Below are positions 18,364-26,070 of a stretch of DNA of 64,000 nt, piece by piece (position 1 is the first letter of the stretch; the number at the start of each line of letters is the position of its first letter). This stretch comes from Chordicoccus furentiruminis (GTDB lineage Bacteria > Bacillota > Clostridia > Lachnospirales > Lachnospiraceae). Both the position numbers and the translations under genes were made by a program. The notes below the pieces were generated by a model. The model made no database searches. It was not told the DNA's origin and saw only the letters and a list, made by a program, of their open reading frames with translations. The DNA lies in contig NZ_CP048829.1 in NCBI RefSeq assembly GCF_019355395.1, forward strand, positions 992,001 through 1,056,000. Direction: 5' to 3'.

Positions 18364-19221
18364 TTATTTACCAGCCGTACCGGCGCCCTTGCCGTTTCTT
18401 CTTCTCACGATCAGCTTATCGGACTGCTTCTTATGCGGTCTCGTCTTGTAGCCCAGAGCCGGCTTGCCCCACGGCGTGCACGGACCCGGACGTCCGACAG
18501 GAGCCTTACCTTCGCCGCCGCCGTGCGGATGGTCGTTCGGGTTCATGACAGAACCGCGGACCGTCGGACGGATACCCATATGTCTCTTGCGGCCGGCCTT
18601 GCCGATGTTGATCAGGTTGTGGTCGCCGTTTCCTACGGAGCCGATGGTGGCACGGCACTCGATCGGAACCATTCTCATTTCGCCGGAGGGAAGACGAAGC
18701 GTGGCGTATCCGCCTTCCTTCGCCATCAGCTGTGCGGCGTTGCCCGCTGCGCGGACCATCTGGCCGCCGCGGCCCGGCTGAAGCTCGATATTGTGGACGA
18801 GAGAGCCGACCGGAACCTTCGCGAGCGGCAGGCAGTTGCCGACTCTGACTTCCGCATCCTCTCCGCTGACCACGGTCGCGCCGACCTTCAGTCCTTCCGG
18901 AGCGAGGATGTAAGCCTTCTCGCCGTCTTCATAGCAGATCAGCGCGATGTTTGCGGTACGGTTCGGATCGTACTCGATCGCCTTGACGACGGCGTGCATG
19001 CCGTCCTTACCGTTGCGTCTGAAGTCAATGATTCTGTATTTTCTTCTGTTTCCGCCGCCGCGGTGCCGGCAGGTGATCTTGCCCTGGTTGTTGCGGCCTG
19101 CGTTCTTCTTGAGTGACTCCGTCAGAGATTTCTCAGGCACGGACTTCGTGATCTCGCTGTGATCCGAGCCGGTCATGTTTCTTCTGGACGGTGTATATGG
19201 TCTGTAGGATTTGATGCCCAT
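18364..19221 (-). CDS. rplB: 50S ribosomal protein uL2
   Basis: uL2 is a primary 23S binder needed for subunit association and peptidyl-transferase activity. [20 protein letters not shown] opens the protein, [18 protein letters not shown] lies in the N-terminal domain, and [20 protein letters not shown] is the nearly invariant segment with the functional histidine. 285 aa is slightly over the usual 275-280. It lies between rplW (64-nt gap) and rpsS. Confidence 0.99.
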   Translation of the reverse strand: MGIKSYRPYTPSRRNMTGSDHSEITKSVPEKSLTESLKKNAGRNNQGKITCRHRGGGNRRKYRIIDFRRNGKDGMHAVVKAIEYDPNRTANIALICYEDGEKAYILAPEGLKVGATVVSGEDAEVRVGNCLPLAKVPVGSLVHNIELQPGRGGQMVRAAGNAAQLMAKEGGYATLRLPSGEMRMVPIECRATIGSVGNGDHNLINIGKAGRKRHMGIRPTVRGSVMNPNDHPHGGGEGKAPVGRPGPCTPWGKPALGYKTRPHKKQSDKLIVRRRNGKGAGTAGK

Positions 19222-19285
19222 ATCCGTTCTCCTTCTTTGGATTTGTTATCGCGCTTCTGATGCGCATATTGTGGTCCGCCGGAAA

Positions 19286-19585
19286 TCAAAGACCGCTGAA
19301 GATCTCGATCTCCTTGCTTTCCTCTGTCAGAGTGACAATCGCCTTCTTGACCTTTGCGGTCTTTCCGAACGTTGCGCCTCTGCGCTTCGTCTTGCCGTCA
19401 AGATTCATCGTGTTGACACGGCTGACCTTCGTTCCGTCGAACATCTTCTCGACAGCTTCCTTGATCTGGCTCTTGTTGGCATCCGGATGAACGAGGAAGG
19501 TGTACTTCTTGTCGGACATCTGGTTCATGCTCTTTTCCGTCACGACCGGCTTCAGAATGACGTCGTAATATTTCAGATCTGCCAT
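19286..19585 (-). CDS. rplW: 50S ribosomal protein uL23
   Basis: uL23 is the docking site at the tunnel exit for trigger factor, SRP and the translocon. [20 protein letters not shown] and [20 protein letters not shown] are diagnostic. 99 aa. Its ATG overlaps the rplD stop by one base (TAATG), so the two are coupled. Confidence 0.98.
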   Translation of the reverse strand: MADLKYYDVILKPVVTEKSMNQMSDKKYTFLVHPDANKSQIKEAVEKMFDGTKVSRVNTMNLDGKTKRRGATFGKTAKVKKAIVTLTEESKEIEIFSGL

Positions 19586-20205
19586 TATGCAAACACCTCC
19601 TCGATCGTCCTGACCGCGTCCTGAGTCAGAACCAGCTTCTCATACTTCAGGATGTCGTAAACGCTGAGCGTGCCCGCCTGGGACAGTCTCACGTTCGGGA
19701 GGTTCCTCGTGGAGAGGAAGACGTTCCGGTCCGCGCCGTTCAGCACGACATAAGCCTTCTCGGCCTTCAGAGCCTTCATGACTCTGACCATGTTCTTCGT
19801 CTTGATGTCGTCAAACGCAATCGAATCCACCACGATCAGGTTGCTCTCCTGCAGCTTGGACGTGAGGACGGACTTCAGCGCCGCCCGCTTCTCCTTGCGG
19901 TTCATCTTGAAGGAGTAGTCTCTCGGAACCGGAGCGAAGACGACGCCGCCGTGTCTCCACTGCGGAGCGCGGATGGAGCCCTGTCTCGCGTGGCCCGTGC
20001 CCTTCTGTCTCCACGGCTTGATGCCGCCGCCGGAAACCTCGGAGCGCGTCTTGGCCTTCTGCGTGCCCTGTCTCATATTTGCCAGATGAAGCACGACCGC
20101 CTGATGAACCAGGTTTTCCTTCACCGGTGCCGCGAAGATCTCATCAGAGAGCTCCATCGTACCGACTTCCTGGCCATCCATATTATATACAGATACGTTA
20201 GCCAT
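19585..20205 (-). CDS. rplD: 50S ribosomal protein uL4
   Basis: uL4 reaches into the exit tunnel and in many bacteria represses the S10 operon through its leader [23 protein letters not shown] and [20 protein letters not shown] form the tunnel-loop signature, and the C-terminal [20 protein letters not shown] is typical. 206 aa. A structured leader at the head of this operon (21229-21457) makes L4-type feedback a reasonable guess. Confidence 0.98.
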   Translation of the reverse strand: MANVSVYNMDGQEVGTMELSDEIFAAPVKENLVHQAVVLHLANMRQGTQKAKTRSEVSGGGIKPWRQKGTGHARQGSIRAPQWRHGGVVFAPVPRDYSFKMNRKEKRAALKSVLTSKLQESNLIVVDSIAFDDIKTKNMVRVMKALKAEKAYVVLNGADRNVFLSTRNLPNVRLSQAGTLSVYDILKYEKLVLTQDAVRTIEEVFA

Positions 20206-20223
20206 TGTAATTCGTCCTCCTTA

Positions 20224-20859
20224 TCACTTACTCGACTTTACGGTCTCCTTGATCGTCACAAGGCATTTCTTAGCGCCCGGTACGGCGCCCTTGACAAGGA
20301 GAAGATTGTTTTCCGCATCCACGCGAACGACCTCGAGGTTCTGGATCGTGATGCGCTTGCTGCCCATATGGCCCGGCATGCCTTTGCCCTTGTAGACACG
20401 GCTCGGATCGGAAGAAGTTCCGTTGGAACCCTGATGTCTGTGGAACTTGGAGCCGTGCTTCATCGGTCCTCTGTGCTGGCCGAGTCTCTTGACCGCGCCC
20501 TGGAAGCCTTTGCCCTTCGAAACAGCCGTCGCGTCGACATGATCGCCCGCCGCGAAGATATCCGCCTTGACTTCATCGCCCGGCTTCATCTCCTCCGCAT
20601 TGTCCAGCTTCAGCTCACGGACATAGCGCTTCACGGAAACGCCTGCCTTGTCGAACACGCCCTTTGCCGGCTTGTTGACGAGGCTCTCTCTGATATCTTC
20701 GAAGCCGACCTGAACGGCTGAATAACCGTCATTATCCTTCGTCTTGACCTGTGTCACCACACACGGTCCCGCTTCGAGAACGGTGACCGGAGTCAGTGTT
20801 CCGTCCCCGTTGAAGATCTGTGTCATGCCGATCTTCTTCGCGAGAATAGCTTTCTTCAT
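20224..20859 (-). CDS. rplC: 50S ribosomal protein uL3
   Basis: uL3 binds near the peptidyl-transferase centre early in assembly. [40 protein letters not shown] and [20 protein letters not shown] are diagnostic. 211 aa is standard. AAGGAGGATTCAAG precedes the ATG. It is the second gene after rpsJ. Confidence 0.99.
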   Translation of the reverse strand: MKKAILAKKIGMTQIFNGDGTLTPVTVLEAGPCVVTQVKTKDNDGYSAVQVGFEDIRESLVNKPAKGVFDKAGVSVKRYVRELKLDNAEEMKPGDEVKADIFAAGDHVDATAVSKGKGFQGAVKRLGQHRGPMKHGSKFHRHQGSNGTSSDPSRVYKGKGMPGHMGSKRITIQNLEVVRVDAENNLLLVKGAVPGAKKCLVTIKETVKSSK

Positions 20860-20910
20860 CTTGAATCCTCCTTACAGCGGATTACGCTTTCGCGCAATCA
20901 TTCTAATGGT

Positions 20911-21228
20911 TTACTTGTTCTTCATCTTGATGTCGATGTAGACACCTGCCGGCATCTCCAGATGAGCCAGTGCATCCACCGTCTTCTGGGTCGGAGCAAT
21001 GATATCAATCAGTCTCTTGTGCGTTCTCTGCTCGAACTGCTCGCGGCTGTCTTTGAAATTGTGGACAGCGCGGAGGATCGTAACCACTTCCTTCTTTGTC
21101 GGAAGCGGGACCGGTCCGCTCACCGTCGCGCCCTGTTTTCTGACCGTTTCGATGATCTTCTGCGCGGACGCGTCCACCAGAGTGTGATCATACGCCTTGA
21201 GTGTGATTCTCATTACCTGACTTGCCAT
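20911..21228 (-). CDS. rpsJ: 30S ribosomal protein uS10
   Basis: uS10 (NusE) is a 30S head protein that also joins transcription antitermination complexes. It reads [20 protein letters not shown] ... [20 protein letters not shown] ... [14 protein letters not shown]. The ATG at 21228 has AAGGAGGCGAC upstream. A longer open frame upstream lies in the structured leader and is not family-like. 105 aa. It is the first gene of the S10 operon. Confidence 0.98.
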   Translation of the reverse strand: MASQVMRITLKAYDHTLVDASAQKIIETVRKQGATVSGPVPLPTKKEVVTILRAVHNFKDSREQFEQRTHKRLIDIIAPTQKTVDALAHLEMPAGVYIDIKMKNK

Positions 21229-21457
21229 AAAAAAAGTCGCCTCCTTTTCGCACTTTTGCGAGTACGACAAGCGGTGACTGCACACATTGCCGGGCGTGTC
21301 CTCATCCGACCGGATGAATTCCCCGGGTCTTCTTCCTTTTGGAAGATTATCGAGCACAGTGACTTGTCGCCAAGTATCCTTACATGACATTCGCTCCACG
21401 GAAAACCTGCAACGTATGTGCAGCAACCTCACGCTTCATCGCTATCATGTCACAGCG
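21229..21457 (-). promoter_or_regulatory. structured 5' leader of the S10 operon
   Basis: About 229 nt lie between the predicted transcript start and the rpsJ ATG. Pairings visible on the minus strand are a long-range stem (21265-21271 with 21363-21369), a 6-bp TTTT-loop hairpin (21331-21346), a 7-bp hairpin (21302-21317) and a short TCGCA/TGCGA hairpin just before the ribosome binding site. This architecture fits the ribosomal-protein leaders known for S10 operons, with uL4 a likely ligand. That assignment is inference. Confidence 0.6.
21380..21448 (-). CDS. possible 22-codon leader peptide in the S10 leader
   Basis: An ATG at 21448 opens a 22-codon frame ([18 protein letters not shown] then ANVM) that stops with TAA before the main structured part of the leader. 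It begins only about 9 nt after the predicted transcript start and has no clear Shine-Dalgarno, so translation would be leaderless-like. It could be coincidental. Confidence 0.25.
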   Translation of the reverse strand: MIAMKREVAAHTLQVFRGANVM

Positions 21458-21463
21458 TATTCC

Positions 21464-21492
21464 AGTATACAGGAAACCCCCTGCGATTGCAA
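21464..21492 (-). promoter_or_regulatory. S10 operon promoter
   Basis: -35 TTGCAA (21487-21492) and -10 TATACT (21464-21469) are spaced by 17 nt on the minus strand. The -35 and spacer lie inside a 9-bp inverted repeat (21472-21480 with 21493-21501), which may be an operator or the 3' end of the upstream gene. Confidence 0.7.
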
Positions 21493-21501
21493 GGGGTTTC
21501 C
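21472..21501 (-). repeat. inverted repeat overlapping the S10 promoter
   Basis: GGAAACCCC (21472-21480) pairs with GGGGTTTCC (21493-21501), with a further TGC/GCA pairing in the loop. It lies 58 nt after the stop of the upstream SipW-like gene. No U-run follows in either direction, so it is a poor intrinsic terminator and a possible operator. Confidence 0.45.
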
Positions 21502-21558
21502 GTTCAATCTTTTGCTGTTTTTCCGACGTATCTCTGGCTGCAGGCGTCTTCCGCCTCC

Positions 21559-22827
21559 TCACAGAAGCTCCGTGTAATCGACGATCGTCACACCTGTGTT
21601 CCGGTCCTTTTTGAGATCGGCGTCCGTTCCGCCGTCCTCCTTCACCTCTTCCTCAATCTCCTCGAGCGTGGGACGCTTCACTTTACGGAAGCGGCTGCCG
21701 TCGTCCGGCGTTTCCGTTCCGATCTGTTCCGCCGCCTGCGCGGCCGGAGCGGCTTCCTCCTCAAGAGGCGGAATTTCCTCCCGGCGCTGCTCGTTGATCG
21801 TGATGCCCTTCATCACCTCTTCGACAGCCGACACCACGTCCGACACATGGGACCCGGCGGGCGGCTCGTTGAACGACGGGCTGTCCTCCGGAACCGGCGT
21901 GCTCTCCGCGCTGCTTTCTTCCTCCGCCGGGACAGATGCCTCTCCGGACGCTTCGTCCGCTGCGGACGAATCCGCCGGCGCTCCGGCCGTCTGCGTCAGC
22001 GCGGCTTCAAGGTCCTCCCCGAAGAATCCGGCCTCCTCCGCTGTCATACCGGCTGATCCCGTTTTATCTTCCACTTCGTTTTCCGGAGCGGCGGCCGCAG
22101 TGTCTTCCGAAGTGTCTTCAGGCGTTTCCTCTCTCCGCGCAGCCTTTGTCTTCTCCCTGCGGCGTTTTTCCTTCTTCACCGCCTTTCGTTCGGCGCGGCT
22201 CTGATTCTGCTCCCCGCTGCCATCCTCCTGATTAATGGCAGCGATATTATCCTTCACCGCAGCCCGGATCGCGGCGGTGTCGATTCCACTCTGATCATCG
22301 GCGTCAAGGCCACCCGCCACGACTTCCTCCTCGTCCTCTCCTTCCTCATCATCTCTGTCCGGTTTCCAGAGCTCCGAGAGGATGAACAGGATGATCATCA
22401 GCACCACGACCAGCGCGATGATGATCACACCTTCCATCGAGCGCATCGCGATCAGGACGTAGCCGATATACGGAATCATCACGGCGACCTTGGACACCGT
22501 GTTCCGGAGGCTGATGGTTTCCGGCTGGCCGGCCGGATCCGCGATGCTCACCGCTTCAAAGCTGCCCTTGTCGGGATCGCAGGTCTTCAGAAAATAGGCA
22601 TAGGTCGATGTGCCGTTTACCTTCAGGATCTCATCGCCCACCTCAAGCTGATGCACGTCTACGCCGGTGGAATACGTGATGGAGCCAAGCGGCAGGTTCG
22701 TGTCCATGGAGGAGGAGTCCACAATGGTCGTGGTAATGCCCGCAAGCGGCGGGACCAGAATCGCTACCGCAACCAGAATCGCGGCGATCAGAAACAGATT
22801 GACGATCAGCTTCAGAAATTTCGACAT
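21559..22827 (-). CDS. SipW-like (S26-type) membrane protein, apparently catalytically inactive, with acidic tail
   Basis: A 422-aa protein with an N-terminal membrane helix (about 5-28) and a short extracytoplasmic domain laid out like SipW-type signal peptidases. The features are DSSSMDTNLPLGSI (Ser40-Met41 at the nucleophile position), LEVGDEI, then MIPYIGYVLIAMRSMEG leading into a second helix (about 130-151). The T-H-R motif that carries the general-base His in SipW is replaced by YAYFL, and I see no Lys alternative, so peptidase activity is doubtful. Residues 155-422 are cytoplasmic, Glu/Ala-rich and low-complexity, ending TGVTIVDYTELL. It lies just upstream of the S10 promoter and divergent from the GNAT gene. 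Function unknown. Confidence 0.6.
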   Translation of the reverse strand: MSKFLKLIVNLFLIAAILVAVAILVPPLAGITTTIVDSSSMDTNLPLGSITYSTGVDVHQLEVGDEILKVNGTSTYAYFLKTCDPDKGSFEAVSIADPAGQPETISLRNTVSKVAVMIPYIGYVLIAMRSMEGVIIIALVVVLMIILFILSELWKPDRDDEEGEDEEEVVAGGLDADDQSGIDTAAIRAAVKDNIAAINQEDGSGEQNQSRAERKAVKKEKRRREKTKAARREETPEDTSEDTAAAAPENEVEDKTGSAGMTAEEAGFFGEDLEAALTQTAGAPADSSAADEASGEASVPAEEESSAESTPVPEDSPSFNEPPAGSHVSDVVSAVEEVMKGITINEQRREEIPPLEEEAAPAAQAAEQIGTETPDDGSRFRKVKRPTLEEIEEEVKEDGGTDADLKKDRNTGVTIVDYTELL

Positions 22828-22958
22828 GACAGTCTCCTTGTGTAGATTCGTTCACACAGTCTACCCTATCTTATCATTTTCTTCGGAAAAAGTATATTCT
22901 TTTTCCCGCAGTCCGCGCTCTCCCCGCTGCCGGCCGGCCCTCCCTGCCGGGCACCGTC

Positions 22959-22987
22959 TTGTCACGTGTTCGCGATTCGTTTATAAT
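22959..22987 (+). promoter_or_regulatory. promoter of the GNAT-PAP2 operon
   Basis: -35 TTGTCA (22959-22964) and -10 TATAAT (22982-22987) are separated by 17 nt. It predicts a ~124-nt GC-rich leader before the ATG at 23118 and excludes in-frame starts further upstream. Confidence 0.75.
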
Positions 22988-23117
22988 AAAACGGAATTTA
23001 AGCCGTGTACAAGCCCCGGATGCAGGGGCGGCGGCCGGACCGGACGGCATTCGGACTGCCGCCCGGACGCGCCCGCAGGCGGCTGCATGTCCAGACAGGA
23101 AGGACGTCCGTGAATCG

Positions 23118-23876
23118 ATGAACGACGACATCAAGAAAATTGAAGATCTCTCCATCAACGCCTGGCCTTCCTATCAGATCGAATTCTATGACGGATGGGT
23201 GCTCCGTTACTCCGCGTTCTACACGCACCGGACAAACTGCGTCGAGCAGCTGGGTCTTTCCCAGCTCCCGCTCGCCGGGAAGATTCCGGTCTGCGAGCAG
23301 ATCTACCGCCACTGGCATTCGCCCTGTATCTTCAAGATTTCACCGGTGGGCGACCCGGGGACGGATCCTCTTCTGGAGGGGCTGGGCTACCAGATCGAGC
23401 ACACAACCGACGTGATGCTCCGTTCTCTGACCGATGACAGTCTCCCGGAGCTCAGATCCGGCGCCATGCCGCTTACGATTCTCCCCCGCGTCACCTTCGA
23501 GTGGATCGACGGGCTGTTCGCGCTCAAAGGAACGTCTGATCCTGTTTTCAGGCGCATCGTGCCTCAGATGTACGACGCCATTCCGATGGACGAGATCGCG
23601 GTGCTCGCACGGAGCGGCGGACGCGTGGTCGCAACCGGACTCGGGATCCTCGACCGCGACGCCGTCGGTGTCTATGCGATTCATGTGGATGAGACTTACC
23701 GCCGGCATGGCCTGGCCTGGAACATCGTGAGCACCATTCTGAGAGAGGGAAGAAAGCAGGGGGCCAGCAGCGCTTATCTTCAGGTCGTCAGCGGCAACGC
23801 CGGCGCAAAGGCCCTGTACCGTCGGATCGGCTTCCGGTACAGCTACCGGTACTGGTTCCGTGTGAAGGAGGTTTGA
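23118..23876 (+). CDS. GNAT-family N-acetyltransferase
   Basis: A predicted acetyl-CoA-dependent acetyltransferase of 252 aa with an unknown acceptor. The C-terminal GNAT fold shows the acetyl-CoA loop motif (VDETYRRHGLAWNIVSTILR) and the closing VSGNAGAKALYRRIGFRYSY strand-helix. The N-terminal part (SINAWPSYQIEFYDGWVLRY) belongs to a recurring two-domain GNAT subfamily. I start at ATG 23118 because the promoter at 22959-22987 lies downstream of the longer open frame's beginning. The ribosome binding site is weak. The stop TGA abuts the PAP2 ATG, so the two are coupled. Confidence 0.85.
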   Translation: MNDDIKKIEDLSINAWPSYQIEFYDGWVLRYSAFYTHRTNCVEQLGLSQLPLAGKIPVCEQIYRHWHSPCIFKISPVGDPGTDPLLEGLGYQIEHTTDVMLRSLTDDSLPELRSGAMPLTILPRVTFEWIDGLFALKGTSDPVFRRIVPQMYDAIPMDEIAVLARSGGRVVATGLGILDRDAVGVYAIHVDETYRRHGLAWNIVSTILREGRKQGASSAYLQVVSGNAGAKALYRRIGFRYSYRYWFRVKEV

Positions 23877-24782
23877 ATGGCTTTTCTTGAACTGCTTATG
23901 CGGCTGAGAAACCCGTTTCTCGATTATCTGTCGCTGGGAATCAGTTATCTCGGCACGCCTTTTCTTGTCGTCGGCGTCATCACGTTCCTCAGGTTCAACG
24001 ATGATCAGAACCGGGCTGACGGGATGATGCTCGCCTTCCTGTTTTCCGGTCTGCTCTGTCAGGGACTGAAAATTGTCTTCCACGTACCGCGCCCCTGGAT
24101 TCTCATCTCGGATACCGCTCTGTTCAGGCCTGTTTCGATGGCGCTGTCGACGGCAACCGGATACTCCTTCCCCAGCATCCATACGCAGAGCACCGCAGCT
24201 CTCTGCCTTTCCGTGATCTATTATAATAGGAAGAAAGCTGTCCGTGCCTCCGCTGTCGTCTTTATGGCGCTTGTCGCCTTCTCCCGGATGTATCTGGGCT
24301 GTCACACGCCTTCGGACGTCGCGGCCGGCTTCCTCCTGACTCTGGCGGTTACGATGGTCACACTCCCGCTCTGGCGCCGCTTCAGTCGGAAAAATCCGCT
24401 GAACCGCGAGCTGTTCGCCTTCTTTCTGACCGGTTTTTCCACGATACTGATCTTTCTGGGGGCCGTGCTGGCGGGCAACGGCACAGTTGATCCCGTCATG
24501 TCCGCCGACGCCTTCAAGACCGCCGGGCTCGGGCTCGGTTTCGCCGGCGTGATGCTTTTCGGCCAGCGGCTGACACCGTTCCGGACCGACGGTACGACGC
24601 CGGGAAAAATCATCCGCCTCGTAGTCGCGGCAGCAGGAGCCCTTGCTCTCGAGTTCGGACTCTCATCCCTGCTTCCCGACTCTCTCCTCTTCGACACGCT
24701 CCGCTACGCTCTGATCGGCCTGTGGCTCTTCGGCGCGGCGCCTGCCGTGCTCATCCGCACAGGACTGCTTGACAGACAATGA
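23877..24782 (+). CDS. PAP2-superfamily membrane phosphatase
   Basis: A multi-helix membrane protein of 301 aa with the PAP2 acid phosphatase motifs in order: K-x6-RP (KIVFHVPRP), PSIH in place of PSGH (SFPSIHTQS), and SR-x5-H-x3-D (SRMYLGCHTPSDV). These supply the catalytic histidines and Asp, so it is probably active on a lipid phosphate such as undecaprenyl diphosphate or phosphatidate. The exact substrate cannot be read from sequence. Further helices follow the catalytic region. It starts at the base after the GNAT stop and ends before a strong terminator. Confidence 0.88.
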   Translation: MAFLELLMRLRNPFLDYLSLGISYLGTPFLVVGVITFLRFNDDQNRADGMMLAFLFSGLLCQGLKIVFHVPRPWILISDTALFRPVSMALSTATGYSFPSIHTQSTAALCLSVIYYNRKKAVRASAVVFMALVAFSRMYLGCHTPSDVAAGFLLTLAVTMVTLPLWRRFSRKNPLNRELFAFFLTGFSTILIFLGAVLAGNGTVDPVMSADAFKTAGLGLGFAGVMLFGQRLTPFRTDGTTPGKIIRLVVAAAGALALEFGLSSLLPDSLLFDTLRYALIGLWLFGAAPAVLIRTGLLDRQ

Positions 24783-24796
24783 GCACGTTCGCTGTC

Positions 24797-24842
24797 AAAA
24801 GAAGGCGCCCCCGGAACAATCGTTCCGGGGGCGCCTTCTTTT
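24797..24842. terminator. bidirectional intrinsic terminator between PAP2 and crh
   Basis: A 21-bp perfect stem (24797-24817 with 24822-24842), flanked by an A-run and a T-run, lies between convergent genes. It can terminate both. Confidence 0.9.
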
Positions 24843-24851
24843 GCGCATTCT

Positions 24852-25112
24852 TCATCCAAGACTTCTCGTAAGGTAGGCCGCGATCTTGTCCACCGCTTCC
24901 TTCTCATCCTCGCCGTTCGCGGAGATTGTCACCTCGGATCCCGAGTCAAGCCCGAGCGTCATCATGCCCATGATGCTCTTCGCATTGACCCGCCTGGTGT
25001 CTGATTCCACATACACATCGCTCTGGAACTGGCTGGCCATCTGCACGAGCAGCGCCACCGGCCTCGTCTCCAGACCGCTGTCAAGTCGAATCGTAATCTC
25101 CCTCTTTGTCAT
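24852..25112 (-). CDS. crh: HPr-like regulatory protein Crh
   Basis: An 86-aa HPr-fold protein. The HPr phosphorylation site reads SGLETRPVA, so the histidine that accepts phosphate from enzyme I is Glu. The region around the HPr-kinase serine is intact (NAKSIMGMMTLGLDSG). This matches Crh, the CcpA co-effector of Firmicutes, in which that His is also replaced (Gln in B. subtilis). The order whiA then crh also matches Bacillus. The ATG at 25112 has AAGGAGGAAAGG upstream and overlaps the end of whiA by 32 nt. It is the last gene before a terminator. Confidence 0.85.
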   Translation of the reverse strand: MTKREITIRLDSGLETRPVALLVQMASQFQSDVYVESDTRRVNAKSIMGMMTLGLDSGSEVTISANGEDEKEAVDKIAAYLTRSLG

Positions 25113-26070
25113 AATCCTTTCCTCCTTGAAACTTGCCTTCATCTATGAAGCCAGGGCCGGACGTCTGATTCTCCGACCGCCTCATACGCAGATTCTCAGC
25201 GAACGCGCTTAGCCGGCGCAGCCGGTGGTTGACGCCGGATTTGCCGATTCGCGGACTCAGATGCTCACCCAGTTCTGCCAGTGACGCCTCGGGATATGCA
25301 AGCCTGATCTCCGCCATCTCCCGCAGCTGGGGCGTCAGTTCCCCGAATCCTCCGCTGTCACGGATGTACCGGATGTCTTCCATCTGGCGAACTGCGGACA
25401 CAACGGTTTTATTCAGATTGGCGGTTTCACAGTTCACACGCCGGTTGACGCTGCCGCGCATCTCCTTCAAAACCCGTATGTTCTCGATGTTAAGAAACGA
25501 AATCGATGCGCCCATCGCGCCGAGAAGCGCGAGGATCTGGTCGCTCTCCTTCAGATAGACCACAAAGTCGCCCTTTCGGCGGACGATTCTGGCATCCAGC
25601 GCCAGAGACCGCATCGTCCCGCGGATCATCTCCGCCGTTTCCGGATCTCTTGATACGAATTCCAGATGATAGTACTTCTCCGGCGCGCTGATCGAGCCTG
25701 CGGACAGGAAAGCGCCCCGCAGAAACGCCTTTCTGCAGCACTCCATGCGGAGCACAGAGCTGTGGGAAGTCGCGGCGAGAAGCATCTGTCCGCTCTCCGC
25801 GTCCGGTACGGTTCCCGTCCAGATGGTCCGGTTTCCCGACTTTGAAAGCGTTTCGGAAAAAGCTATGTTCATCTTAAACGCTCGTCTGGATAAAGTAAAG
25901 AGCTTTCTCGCCGCCCACTCGTTCTCCGTCTGGAACCTGAGCAGCCCGTCGTCCGCTCTTTCCTGAGCGCTGAGCATCCGCACGAAGGCCGCCAGCTCAG
26001 CAATCTGGCAATGCCTCGCGGCCGGAACCGTCCCGGCCAGCTCTTTCTTCACCCCGGCCGAAAATGACAT
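25081..26070 (-). CDS. whiA: DNA-binding protein WhiA
   Basis: WhiA combines a LAGLIDADG-like N-terminal domain with a C-terminal helix-turn-helix and affects cell division and chromosome segregation in Gram-positives. MSFSAGVKKELAG, CCRKAFLRGAFLSAGSISAP, YYHLEFVSRDPETAE and NRRVNCETANLNKTVVSAVR are typical, and LGEHLSPRIGKSGVNHRLRR is the C-terminal helix-turn-helix. The ATG at 26070 has GGAAGGAAGG upstream and lies inside the end of rapZ (74-nt overlap). 329 aa. Confidence 0.95.
   Translation of the reverse strand: MSFSAGVKKELAGTVPAARHCQIAELAAFVRMLSAQERADDGLLRFQTENEWAARKLFTLSRRAFKMNIAFSETLSKSGNRTIWTGTVPDAESGQMLLAATSHSSVLRMECCRKAFLRGAFLSAGSISAPEKYYHLEFVSRDPETAEMIRGTMRSLALDARIVRRKGDFVVYLKESDQILALLGAMGASISFLNIENIRVLKEMRGSVNRRVNCETANLNKTVVSAVRQMEDIRYIRDSGGFGELTPQLREMAEIRLAYPEASLAELGEHLSPRIGKSGVNHRLRRLSAFAENLRMRRSENQTSGPGFIDEGKFQGGKDYDKEGDYDST

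Noticed and set aside
22959-23117. N-terminal extension of the GNAT protein
   Set aside because: The strong promoter at 22959-22987 lies inside it, so this stretch is promoter and 5' untranslated DNA.
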